This document shows positions 54,629 through 64,000 of a DNA stretch of 64,000 nucleotides, one piece after another. Numbering within the stretch: the stretch's first letter is position 1; every line of letters begins with the position of its first letter. This stretch comes from Kuschelorhynchus macadamiae (taxonomy: Eukaryota > Arthropoda > Insecta > Coleoptera > Curculionidae), in contig JAUTXW010000932.1 in the NCBI GenBank assembly GCA_030620095.1, positions 868,001-932,000 on the forward strand. The letters run 5' to 3'. The notes beneath the pieces are model-generated. The model saw only the letters and a program-made list of their open reading frames with translations. It was not told the DNA's origin and did not search any database. Made by a program: the position numbers and the translations under genes.

Positions 54629-55225
54629 TGGAAAATATCTAATGGTAGTCCTTCTTGAACATATTAAAATGAACATGATTAAAAGACATGTTGATATTTG
54701 TGCTTTTTGGAATAACGAAGTTCTCAAAGATGTAAATAAAAAAATGGATTAAATTTAAAAGAGGATTACATATTATACGAATGTAAGTAGAATTTGAATC
54801 TATGAAAGATGCTAAACAAAAGCACATATTCAGTTTTTTCCGTCAATTTTCCTAATAAATGTTTTCGTTAAAGCTTACTGTGTAAACTCATAGTATACGA
54901 AGCACGGTTAAAATTATTGACGGCACACCCAGAATCAGTAGTTCGACCCTATGTGGCTTTTACTGTTTGATGTGTGGGAAGAGTCATATGGTTTTTAGAA
55001 GCGTGCAAATGAATGAAATGCGCCCAGGGGTGAAAACTCCCCTAAAAACGTACGATCAGAAGATAATGTTTACAGAAAGGGGATGTTTTATTTGACAAAA
55101 TAAGGGTAATATAGTGATTCCCTTCGGGAAATATATATAAACTCTAGTTAAATATGGATGTAGATGTACGACTACATGCACATGAATATAATCCTATTAG
55201 AATTAATAGTAATATTAACTTATTA
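54629..55225. other. No gene seen
   Basis: Non-repetitive sequence with no domain; may be host DNA. Confidence 0.4.
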
Positions 55226-57388
55226 CACTGGCCGACAAAATTTTTCTAACACGGGCCAGCTCATTATTTTCACAATGGAAATACCTTCCCAATAATAAAA
55301 AAATATTTGGAAAGCCCTAATACGTACCATTTTTTAATAGCCTGATTAGAACCTTTTATATTCGCAGGTAAACAATTTTATTGTGGGGCGGCTAAAATAG
55401 GTCCATTTTACAACGGAAAAATTACCTAGACTGGGTTGTTTACAACATTAGACATAAAAAAAACGTTAAACATCACTCTTCTGTTGAGTTTCGAATTGAG
55501 TGGTTCTCTGTGTATCGATAAGCAAGTGTATGTTAAGACAAGACTGTCGAGTCAAACGCACCGAAGTTGCAAAATTTCTCCTGACAAATTGTGTTATATT
55601 TGTGGAGAATTTCTGGTGAAATCACAAGCCAGGCCATTTTCCGAAAATGTAAAAAAAGCCTACTTTAAATATTTTGGTGTGTTAATTGGGGATCAAGATA
55701 AGCTGTGAGCTCCTCATGTGTGCTGTGTTAGTTGGTGCAGTGGGTGAAGGGAAAGAGAAAAAGTATGCCTTTTGCAGTTCCAATGGTATGGCGAGAACCC
55801 ACTAATCATTCTGACGATTGTTATTTTTTCCTGACAAAGACTGAAGGTTATTCCAAAAAGGGAAAGCACAATATAGAATATCCAAATTTGCAATCTGCCA
55901 TACGACCTGTTCCTCATAATGCAAATTCGCCAGTGCCGATTGCGCCTTTAAATTGGCAAGCTATTGATTTGGGAGATAATGGAGATAACGCATCATCAGG
56001 CAGCTCAGAAGAACAGTGCACTGGTCCCACTTTTACCACAGGTCCCAGTTCCAGCGAGCCACATTTGATTGTTCAAAACGAATTAAATGATTTGATTGTT
56101 CACAAAAACTACGAATTTCAGAAAAAGAAATGCTATGTTTTCTGAATTTTACGGTATGGAAAATTCGTTGTGCGCGTGTATTGATATAGACAGTTTAATG
56201 CAGGAACTTGATATTGAACATTCTCCCCGTGAGTGACGCTTATACATAGACTCATCTAAATATAGCTTAAAAGCTGTGTTATTGCATAATGGAAATTCAA
56301 AACCCTCTATACCAGTTGCCCATTCAGTTGCAATGAAAGAAAATTATAAAAATATGCCCACGATTTTGGATAAAATAAACTACAATAGGTATAAATGGCA
56401 GATATGTGGGGACTTAAAAGTTGTAGCGATTTTAGTGGACAAAGGGGATTTACAAAATATTGCTGTTTTCTTTCTTTATGGGACAGTCGTGCAATAAATC
56501 AGCGTTATGTCACAAAATTTGGCCAGAAAGAAGCGAATTTCAACCGGGATCTCAAAATGTTAAATTTATACCTCTTATTGATCCGAAAAATGTCCTTTTG
56601 CCTTCTCTTCACATTAAACTTGGGCTGATGAAAAACTTTGTGAAGGCCTATCCCCAGTTAAGTCATGCCAAATTAAAAGAAGGCATTTTTATTCGGCCCA
56701 CAAATCAGAAAATTGCTGGACAATGTCAATTTTACGGAAAAGCTTACCAGGCAGGAACTCAGAGCATGGAATTCATTTTTTAGTGTAGTAAGAGGATTTT
56801 TAGGCAACAATATGGATGAAAATTATGAACAATTAGTTAATAAACTCTTAGATGCCTATAAAGCGCTTGGTGCCAGAATGTCATTAAAAATTCACTTCCT
56901 CCATTCCCATCTGCCATTTTTCCCTAAAAATTTGGGAGCTGTTAGTGACGAGCAGAGTGAAAGGTTTCACCAAGATATCAGAACAATGGAAATTCGGTAC
57001 TAAGGACGATGGGATCCACCCATGATGGGTGACTACTGTTGGGTTTTGAAGAGAGAAGATAGGACACCTCATAAATAGAAAAAATAAAGTTTAATTAGTC
57101 TTTTAAGTTAATATTTTTCTCGTTTGCTTTTCTCTTAGATGTACGGTATGTTTAATAGGCGAATACTGTAAACATAGTCAATAAACAGGGTTAAGAATTT
57201 TCTGAAATTATTTTTTTCTATAGATATTAAGTATCGTAACATTCGATATGGTTCTATACAGCTCTAATAAGAAAACCCTATGGGCTACAACTTTCTATTT
57301 GTCATTTTCGTATTTGGATAGGTCCATTCTATTAGATTACGCTATTCTGATTTGTGTTACAACAAACGATTTTTTTTGTCGGCCAGTG
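55226..57388 (+). mobile_element. DNA transposon with CACTGGCCGACAAA ends, decayed
   Basis: CACTGGCCGACAAAA at 55226 and its complement (TTTTGTCGGCCAGTG) ending at 57388. Flanks give a 6-bp duplication, TTATTA. Length 2163 bp. The interior holds a single broken gene on the plus strand for a DDE-like protein of a family common in insects but whose superfamily I cannot name with certainty. Confidence 0.75.
55436..57078 (+). pseudogene. Putative DDE transposase of the CACTGG element
   Basis: N-terminal zinc-binding part (LCYICGEFLV ... HVCCVSWC, with stops near 55706 and 55745). Then VPMVWREPTNHSDDCYFFLT and SAIRPVPH, an acidic linker to 56145, a break, and the core: LYIDSSKYSLKAVLLHNG with FIDSS-type Asp (near 56245), WQICGDLKVV (near 56400), LHIKLGLMKNFVKAY, KLKEGIFIRP, FLHSHLPFFPKNLGAVSDEQ and SERFHQDIRTMEIRY, a stop, and GRWDPPMMGDYCWVLKRE. 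Candidate catalytic residues are the Asp of IDSS, the Asp of CGDLK and the Glu of DEQSER. At least five breaks. A fragment of a related copy is at 51180-51650. Confidence 0.7.
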
Positions 57389-57914
57389 TTATTAATTGAA
57401 TTTGTTTCCTTATAAACCATAATGACATAAATCCTTAAATATTTTGAGGATTGTTTTACAAAAAAATCACTCTTAGTTGTCCTTGCCATTGTCTGACCCC
57501 AAACAGAAAAGCACAAATTAAACTGCCTCATGCCGGATTTATAATAATATTCTGAAATTTTAAAACTGTTCGAAAAAAGATCTCCCATTTCGGCTGATTT
57601 GGTCATGAATCATCTTGAAACAATATAAATTAATTCAGATAACAATCCTGAAATCCTTCAGTGGTTCGGATATGTTTATGATTGCCTTTGTTTTCTAAAC
57701 TGTGACAGAAAGCTAACATAAACGGATCAAACAATATTCAACCTCTGTCATTATTTGAATCAACATAAAATTGCGGTATTCCGTTGCTATGCCAGCAGAC
57801 TCTTAAATACTTCTTTTAACTAATAATTATAACAAGTTCAAAATAATTAAACAAATTGCATTCAACAAAACTAAACATAAAAAATGGGTAAGTTTCCTTT
57901 ACCCGGTACTTCCC
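57389..57914. other. No gene recognised
   Basis: The minus-strand frame 57606-57389 (MTKSAEMGDLFSNSFKISEY...) runs up to the transposon boundary but has no domain I know. Its target context may be an older repeat. Confidence 0.4.
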
Positions 57915-57995
57915 TCGTCATGAATTTTCCTTTTATTATGGATAGTAAGTATGACCCAATTTAGTTTGGTACATAGTCATTTAGTAACCCATATA

Positions 57996-59540
57996 CAGAG
58001 TTACAATTTAAAAACTTGAAATGGCCATATCTTAGGAAGAAAAAACTTAATCAAAAAAACGCTCAAAACACTTTTTTTAAAATGAAGAGGGAACAAATAA
58101 AAGCATATTATTCGACCCTTATATGTAACTCCTTGGGCAGGGTGAGATACACCCCTAAAATCTTAAAAAGAATCTTAAATGCTTTCCAATGGTGCCATAG
58201 GAAGCTGTTTTTGGTGAAATTCTTCTGTGTTTATTAAAGGAAACAATAAATTAAAACACAATTGTTAAATTTTTTATAATTATTTAATTAAATGTTCAAA
58301 ATAGTTCCCGTTGTTTTAAAAACAATAATAAAGCTTTGTTCAAATTCTTCGCGTACATTTGCAAATGTTTCTCTGGATATAGCACGGCATTCCTAAACTA
58401 TCCTGTCCTTGAGTTGCTCTATTGACTCAGGTTGCGTTTTAAACACCACAGATTTAAAGTGATCCCACAAAAAGAAGTCAAGAGGTGTTAGGTCCGGGGA
58501 TCTAGGTGGGCATTCAATAGGACCTCTTCTTCCAATCGCCCCATCCTGTTGAAAATGTAGTAAGTGTTCTTCTAATGCTAAATTTCCTTGTATGTCTCTC
58601 TGATTTTCTAATTCCCGCACTATTAGTGGTTCAATAGACCTCTGTAGCATTTCAGCATACATGTCGCCATTTAAATTCCCTTCTATAAATATTGGGCCGA
58701 TAATTACGTCACCCAATATACCAGCCCAAACATTAATTTTCTGGGGGTACTAGGTATGCCCTTCGTGTAGGTTCTCGTCATTCTAGTAACGACAGTTTTG
58801 GTTATTACCATGTCCATTCAAATAAAAGGTACATTCATCACTGAAACAAATATTTTTAACTAGTCGAGGTTCTGCCGTAATTCTATCCGTCATTATTTTA
58901 CAAAACTGGATTCTTATATCCGGATCGTCGTCACCAAGTTCTTGCAGTATGCGCAGTTTATAGGGATGAAACTTATGAAATTTAAGTACCTTTCTTATTG
59001 TTTCACGAGATAAGCCAGTTGCCACAGCTGCTTTACGAGTTGATAAAGTTGAATTAATTGCAAACTGCCTCAGAACTTCAATTTGCGCTGCTTCGTCAAC
59101 TAGTCTCGGTTGATTTCTCTTTTTATTCGCGACAGAGCCAGTTTCTTCAAATTTGGCTACTAGTTGGCGAACATACTCCGGACTTACATTTTGACCTGGA
59201 TGCCTTTCATTAAATCTTTGGGCTGTGCTTACAGCACACTAAAAAATAAATAAAAACTGTGTGTTTATTTATTGTTTCCTTTAATAAATACAGAAGAATT
59301 TCACAAAAAGTTGCTTTCTAAGGTATCATTGAAAAGCATTTTTTAAGAGCTTTAAGATGATCTATCACTCGGCCCCCTTTCTATTTAAGATTTTAGGGTG
59401 TATCTCACCCTGCCCAAGGGGTTACAGATAAGGGTCGAATAATACGTTTTTATTTGTTCCCTCCTCATTTTATAGAAAGTGTTTTGAGCGTTTTTTCTTC
59501 CTAAGATATGGTCATTTCAGGTTTTTAAATTGTCACCCTG
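57996..59540 (-). mobile_element. Mariner-like element F copy 2, complete ends
   Basis: Tips CAGAGTTACAATTTAAAAAC (57996) and the complement of CAGGGTGACAATTTAAAAAC (59540), flanked by TA. The uninterrupted repeat at about 1157-1180 (AGTAATTACTGTCTTTTCAAAC) acts as an empty site and supports these boundaries. The gene is on the minus strand and lacks both its start and the region between the second and third catalytic residues. Confidence 0.8.
58345..59240 (-). pseudogene. DD41D-type transposase F, copy 2, deleted
   Basis: From about 59240: TAQRFNERHPGQNVSPEYVR, LVAKFEETGSVANKKRN, GLSRETIRKVLKFHKFHPYK, FSDECTFYLNGHGNNQNCRY, then breaks, GDVIIGPIFIEGNLNGDMYA, and HFQQDGA joined directly to IGRRGPIECPPRSPDLTPLDF. 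About 20 residues are missing after QQDGA and the first ~25 residues of the protein are absent. A stop lies near 58397. Confidence 0.8.
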
Positions 59541-60414
59541 TATACTGTCTTTTCAAACAATTTGTTCCCCCATATTGGATTCATTATTTTACCAGTTTCT
59601 ACCTATGCCACACTCAATTTTTCTAACTATGTATATTTTACATTGACACACTCTGTCATTTTGTTACGTTATATTTTGTTTAATGGCATAAAATTTGAAA
59701 AAATGTTTTTAAACTAAATACTTTATTAGTCCGCCATTTTGTTTTGCTATCTTGGATTCATACAAAGTAACACATGATTTTTGTGCAGATAAAAAGCTAT
59801 GCCGTGAAATGACAGACAGGCAGATAGACCGACGGAATTGATAAAACATATTTTTTGGCTTCTAGTAACGTTAAAACATGAAGATATGTAAAACGTGAAA
59901 AAGTGATTTTTTTAGTATTACATTTTCAATTTGTACTACAAATTTACCCATACCTATGTGGTACAGATCAAAACTAGTTATGGCACAAATTTGAAATCTA
60001 TCCTTTAAGTAGTTTTTTTCAGGTTAAATTCTTAAATATTTTATTGGGCCGCCATTTTTTTGGACCATCTGCGATTAGTACCAAAATTTTGCCACTACAT
60101 GTCTGCTTAATACTTGATTTTGGTACAAAATTTGAGGTTTATTGGATAAGTAGTTTTTTAGTAATAATTTTTTAAATATTTCACTAGGCCACAATTTTGT
60201 TTCGCATTATATTGAATTTTTAGCAAAATGTTACCAGTTCATCCTATATGACCCTTAGTTTTTGAAAAAAATTTGAAGCTAATCGGGTATGTAATATTTA
60301 GCTACACCGCGAACAGACAAACGGACGGAATTGAGAAAACTAGTGACCCTGAAACGCAAAGATCTGAAAAAATCTCGAAGGAATTTAATCAAATCTAATA
60401 AATTATATAATATA

Positions 60415-60906
60415 CAGGGTGACCGGTAAACGGACGAATTGCTTTGGGGAGGTGGTAGTGTAGCTAATTTGTAATCGATTGAACTGCAAAACTCAATAGT
60501 TTTCGTGATATTTTAATTTTTGTGTTTTTTCAGAAAAACACTTCCTACTACACTGAATACTTGAAAATTTATTTTTATTTTTCGGATACTTAATATTTTT
60601 TGATTAGTTCACATGCAAATTCTTGGAAGTTTTTCTAAACAACTAATGGTTCTGATTTTTTCAAAATGATCTTACACAAATTTATTACATAACTTGCATT
60701 ACTCTGTGAACTAAGAAAAAAAATGAAATAGCCGAAAAATGTCTTTTATCTTCAATTACTAGTTGCAGTAAGCTGCAACACAAACATTTAAATATCTCGA
60801 AAACTATTGAGTTTTGAATAATGGATATTATGGTTCAATCGGTTGCAAATGAGGTGCACTACCTACCACGTCCTCAAAGGAATACGTCCACTTACCAGTC
60901 ACTCTG
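60415..60906. mobile_element. 492-bp MITE with mariner-type tips
   Basis: CAGGGTGACCGGTAAACGGAC at the left (60415; quoted without its last base it is CAGGGTGACCGGTAAACGGA) and the complement of CAGAGTGACTGGTAAGTGGA at the right (60906), TA on both sides. Arms continue for over 100 bp with some divergence (ATCGATTGAACTGCAAAACTC against ATCGGTTGAAC...AAAACTC types). No coding capacity. Probably moved by a DD41D-type transposase. Confidence 0.75.
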
Positions 60907-61010
60907 TATAATATAAACCCTTTTAGACAATAACATGATTCAAAAAATATCAGTCCCGTCTCTAATCTTAAAATCTCTCAAAAGATCAAATACCTTTTAG
61001 GTACACACTC

Positions 61011-61086
61011 GGTAAACCCAAAGGATAACATGCTCATTATTAAAATGTGACGGCTACTAACCAACTTGTACAACTTACATCGAGAA
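61011..61086 (+). repeat. Direct repeat, left copy
   Basis: GGTAAACCCAAAGGATAACA to CAACTTACATCGAGAAG. Recurs at 63171-63256, where it carries a ~10-bp internal duplication (GTGGTTCTTGTGG). The copies flank the Penelope-like relic. Confidence 0.7.
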
Positions 61087-61113
61087 GTGTCAAATTAGAA
61101 TTACTATCCGACG

Positions 61114-61144
61114 TTTCGCCTTCGATTGCACGAGGCATCTTCAG
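61114..61144 (-). ncRNA. Hammerhead-ribozyme-like motif
   Basis: Minus strand: CTGAAGA (61144-61138), TGCC...GGC stem with GTGCAATCGA loop, then GAAA (61117-61114). Nearly the same as 9321-9351, including one extra base after CTGAAGA. Confidence 0.45.
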
Positions 61145-61165
61145 GGATTTTACTTAATATTGATG

Positions 61166-61203
61166 ACTGACGAGCTCGAATTATATACATTTGGGCTTTT
61201 ATA
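61166..61203 (-). promoter_or_regulatory. Penelope-like pseudo-LTR core promoter
   Basis: Minus strand TATAAAA (61203-61197) and TCAGT (61170-61166), with 35 bp between the TATA T and the initiator A, as at 9257. It follows the end of the GIY-YIG frame, so it lies in the downstream pseudo-LTR. Confidence 0.5.
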
Positions 61204-61246
61204 TTTACTTGTGCTCGCCGAACCGTGATTCTCTAACTTTTCGTTT

Positions 61247-62402
61247 TTAAAAACCTGGAACCGATGCTAGAACCTTGGTTTCCTTTACATTTATGAAATG
61301 GCCAGTGTTATGCTGGTGTTCAGCTACAGCAGATTGAACAATTTGTTTCTTTTTAATGTTCATGTTCCTTAAGTTTTGATATTGAGGGTCCTGCTTACCC
61401 ACATACACTTCTCCACAGGAGCAAGGAATTTTATATAAACCTTCTGTTTGGAAAGGTACAAGCTGTTCTTCCAAATCGCAAGCATTGTCCAATCTTCTTA
61501 TGTGTATTGTAGACTGTACGTATGTTGGACCGCCGAAGTAATCGTCCTATTTTGTCTGTAGTGCCATGTATGTAGGGAAGAACAACATTACCTAATGGTG
61601 TCTCTTTGATAAAATTCACCTTTGGAGGAGTTGGTTTACTATGTTTTTAAATGAGCGTGTAAATCTTCATGTGCAATAGCCATTCCATCTAGATCTTCGG
61701 TCAGTTTGTGTCTCCGATGTTAAAGAATCTTGATAGTTCTCAAATAGCTTGAATTAGTGAGTTAATAAGCATTTCTTTTTTCGTTTTATAAATTGGGTTA
61801 AGTGACAACAAAGTTTGACGTTTTACTGTGTGAATGACGCTAAAATACCATTTTCTTTGGCCTTTGAACCATATGACTAAAAGGAATTGTTCCATTAGAT
61901 TCAATTTTATAAAAACGTGACATTTTAAAGATTTAATTATTAGGTGGTACGTAAAGATTGAGGAAAATATTAAAAAATAACAACATAAATTATTCAAAAA
62001 TAAATATTTAAATTGAATGTATATTAAGATAAAGATATTGCTAATAAAGGATGTATTCATAGCTGCCTATCTGAAGTTTTCATAAAAATCTTTTTTTTTG
62101 AAAAATGAAATAAGAAAGAGACAAAATATAGGGACATTAAAATCAGGTTTTAAGTCCTTATGGAGCACTTTCAACAGTTTAGTTTTTTGGCCAAATTCCT
62201 ACCTTTTTTTGACAGGAACATTTGTGTTTTCTACATAAACCTGACTAAAAATCGTCTTGGAACGAGTTCCAACTGGATTGTTTTGACTGTCCACGAAATG
62301 TGCAGAGTTTTTAATAAAAGAATCTGTTTTTCCAGTAAATGGATTAAGAAAATATGGGATCTTTCTTTCTCCTATCACCTGTGGCCACATAGCAAATAAC
62401 AT
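61247..62402 (-). pseudogene. Penelope-like RT and GIY-YIG protein, degraded
   Basis: From 62402: FLNPFTGKTDSFIKNSAHFV (RT block) and NVPVKK, a heavily broken middle, then LNPIYKTKKEMLINSLIQAI (RT thumb, near 61750), FIKETPLGNVVLPYIHGTTD followed by KIGRLLRR (61619-61530), and the GIY-YIG domain YKIPCSCGEVYVGKQDPQY with VAEHQHNTGHFI, ending ...LASVPGF at 61247. The expected T-R after the YVG motif reads KQDPQ, so the nuclease is probably inactive. Same lineage as 43990-44660 and 47617. Confidence 0.75.
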
Positions 62403-63068
62403 TTAGAAGCTTTTATTAATATTATTTAGCAACTTATTAAACGATAGCACATTGCTATTTAGATATGTATATGCGCACGTTTGCTTTTTATAGCCTTTAA
62501 AGCATTTTGAACTTATATTTTGCACCCACATGATTGTAATATCTTTTCACGATGAAACAATTGATTCTAAGAACAAATCCCTTTCTAAAGGTTGGGTTAC
62601 CTTTGAAGTTGAAAAGCAGTAATTCTACATTAAGAAAGAGCCCCCTCTTTACCGAAGAGGTGTTAAACACAAATTCTATCACCCTCAGCACCAACAACCA
62701 GGTTATTAACTCATTAGTATTCCTGCCAGTTGGTGAGATTTTTCAAGATTCTTTATATTACAGTAAACATCAAAACTGATCAAAGCTCTCAAAAATTACC
62801 ACACATATTTCTATTTATAAACAATTTAAACTACATTCTCTCCTAAACAGGTTTTTTTTAAAATAAAGCAAATCATAATATTAAATAGTGTTTTACTGGT
62901 TGTTTCAGTACCTTTACGAACACACGGGTAAGGGGTTTATGAAGGCAGTGCAATAATTTCTGTTTTACGTGTTTTGGCGCCCTTCTTTCATATTTATAAT
63001 TTTCACTTGCCTCCTTCATACACCAAGGAAAGGGATTGAAAATTTTGAACTCCCCCAAAGCCGAACTA
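62403..63068. other. No gene recognised
   Basis: Open frames at 62497-62779 on both strands lack domains. It may contain more decayed Penelope-like sequence upstream of the RT relic. Confidence 0.35.
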
Positions 63069-63172
63069 CCGTATAACACTGGCCATTTCGTAAGTGCAAA
63101 CTTTTATTATTGCACTTACGTAAGAACTCTTTATAACGTGGGTTTTATAACACCAGAGTTTACGTTATACGG
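63069..63172. mobile_element. 104-bp MITE with CCGTATAAC ends
   Basis: CCGTATAAC at 63069 and GTTATACGG ending 63172, TA on each side. Inside is a perfect hairpin, CGTAAGTGCAA / TTGCACTTACG (63089-63120). The ends resemble pogo/Tigger-type tips. It sits at a TA at the start of the second direct repeat. Confidence 0.6.
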
Positions 63173-63256
63173 TAAACCCAAAGGATAACATGCTCATTAT
63201 TAAAATGTGGCGGCTACAAACCAACTTGTGGTTCTTGTGGTACAACTTACATGGAG
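63171..63256 (+). repeat. Direct repeat, right copy
   Basis: Same sequence as 61011-61086, with an extra GGTTCTTGTG-type tandem duplication near 63230. Confidence 0.7.
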
Positions 63257-63661
63257 AAGAGAATTAAGTACGAATCAATGAACTCCTTAAAAAAAACTAC
63301 ATCTTTTGAGATCAACTAATAATAATAACGTATCTTCTAAATACTTTAATAGTCTAGATTCCATGGAGGACAGAAATTTCGAAAGAACTTAAGAAAAGAT
63401 GATTTAAATCAGAGTTCACAAGTTTCTCTTAATAAATCCTATGTCCACTTTATCGTAGACTTATTTTATTGATGGATAATTCCTATTTATTTAGCTTTCT
63501 CAGTTATCACTCTACCATGAAAATAAACTAATAAGCTGACGACCCTTAGAGACAGGTCCAATTGATTTTTATTCTGTTTGCTTCTGGACAAATATATAAC
63601 AATTTAAAATAACAATAACTTTTCAACCAAGTTTTAATAATTGTAGAGTAGTTGAGCTAAG
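63257..63661. other. No gene seen
   Basis: AT-rich sequence without domains. Confidence 0.45.
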
Positions 63662-63843
63662 TGATCTAAGTGCCAAAATATGAATTTTCGTTTTTTTCTG
63701 TAAATAACATCTATTTACGAGGGCCAATATCCTTGTATAGGATCTAAGTGCCACTTTCATCCTAATAGATGAAAACGATGTTCAAGGATGGTGTGGCCTG
63801 TATGTCCAGCGTGATAGTCACTGCTAAATGATCTAAGTGCCAC
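63662..63843 (+). repeat. Three copies of GATCTAAGTGCCA upstream of an ORF
   Basis: TGATCTAAGTGCCA at 63662, GATCTAAGTGCCAC at 63741 and TGATCTAAGTGCCAC at 63829, all in the same orientation, 79 and 88 bp apart. The layout recalls the subterminal repeats of 16498-16738. Confidence 0.65.
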
Positions 63844-63937
63844 TCTGGTTTTAGTGTTCGTTTTCAAGTTGAAACGTTTTCGTTTGGCGTGGAATCGAGT
63901 TTTATTGATTGTTTAATGGAGTTTTGAAGTAAATATA

Positions 63938-64000
63938 ATGGATGCATTTAGTCATATAAAAAAGCCAAAATCTAAAAGAAAAACACATAGTAAAGCTAGG
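63938..64000 (+). CDS. Start of an unidentified gene, cut by the window edge
   Basis: ATG at 63938 opens a frame of 21 codons (MDAFSHIKKPKSKRKTHSKA...) that is still open at the last base. It is Lys-rich and basic, as an N-terminus of a DNA-binding protein could be. Placed about 95 bp after the third GATCTAAGTGCCA copy, it could be the gene of a transposon whose left end lies here. Function unknown. Confidence 0.35.
   Translation, partial: MDAFSHIKKPKSKRKTHSKAR

Larger units (their letters stand above)
57915..60390 (+). repeat. Dispersed CTTCCCTCGT repeat, interrupted by a mariner copy
   Basis: Left end ACTTCCCTCGTCATG at 57915, then TTTAGTTTGGTACATAGTCATTTAGTAACC. After the mariner insertion (57996-59540) it resumes with CTGTCTTTTCAAAC, CCGCCATTTTGTTTTGC, GACAGACAGGCAGATAGACCG, and GATCTGAAAAAATCTCGAAGG at the right. 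The outermost right end is missing. Confidence 0.7.

Noticed and set aside
54945..54965. GTAGTTCGACCC resembling a tRNA T-arm
   Set aside because: No matching acceptor, D or anticodon arms nearby.
62497..62779. Open frames on both strands as a host gene
   Set aside because: They mirror each other, have no domain, and lie upstream of a decayed Penelope-like element.

Overview
The window is AT-rich animal DNA, almost certainly from an insect. The evidence is spliceosomal introns (GT..AG) inside transposon genes, many Tc1/mariner elements flanked by TA, a BEL/Pao retrotransposon, Penelope-like elements with GIY-YIG endonucleases, Jockey/CR1-like LINE fragments and hAT sequences. I found no convincing host protein-coding gene, tRNA, rRNA or CRISPR. 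It reads as an intergenic or intronic graveyard of nested transposable elements, several of them young.

Layout, left to right. 1-2543: background and a dispersed repeat. 2544-5187: decayed hAT element. 5681-7820: mariner-like element whose giant inverted repeats duplicate the start of its own gene. 8945-9360: Penelope-like fragments with a TATA/Inr promoter and a hammerhead-like motif. 10625-12990: dispersed repeats and a GC-rich non-repetitive island. 13111-16738: a multi-exon DUF7869-like gene inside a 3.6 kb unit with terminal inverted repeats and a set of ~21-bp subterminal repeats, which looks like a DNA transposon of a poorly described type. 16791-18694 and 19935-22299: two DD41D mariner-like elements with intact transposases. 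22306-24970: LINE fragments. 25480-27418: Tc1 DD34E element with one stop. 28979-34311: one DD41D element carrying a second, apparently intact and intron-containing DD41D element. 34988-36838: a foldback insertion inside a LINE. 36884-43983: a full BEL/Pao retrotransposon (709-bp LTRs, CTATA target duplication, one in-frame stop). 43990-47915: Penelope-like fragments split by a LINE. 48432-51650: LINE, Penelope-like and DDE-type relics. 52105-54617: another unit with 22-bp subterminal repeats flanked by 11-bp direct repeats. 55226-57388: decayed DDE element with CACTGGCCGAC ends. 57915-60906: a dispersed repeat interrupted by a mariner copy, then a MITE. 61083-62402: a Penelope-like element with its promoter. 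63662-64000: three copies of GATCTAAGTGCCA upstream of an ORF cut off by the window edge.

The elements are related to one another. At least five DD41D subfamilies share TACAGGGTG-type ends and very long inverted repeats. Three Penelope-like copies share one promoter and ribozyme-like block. Three unrelated-looking units share one architecture: terminal repeat plus several short subterminal copies of a ~15-22 bp motif. The strongest candidate for something undescribed is the DUF7869-like transposon at 13111-16738, together with the possible architectural relatives at 52105-54617 and at the right edge.
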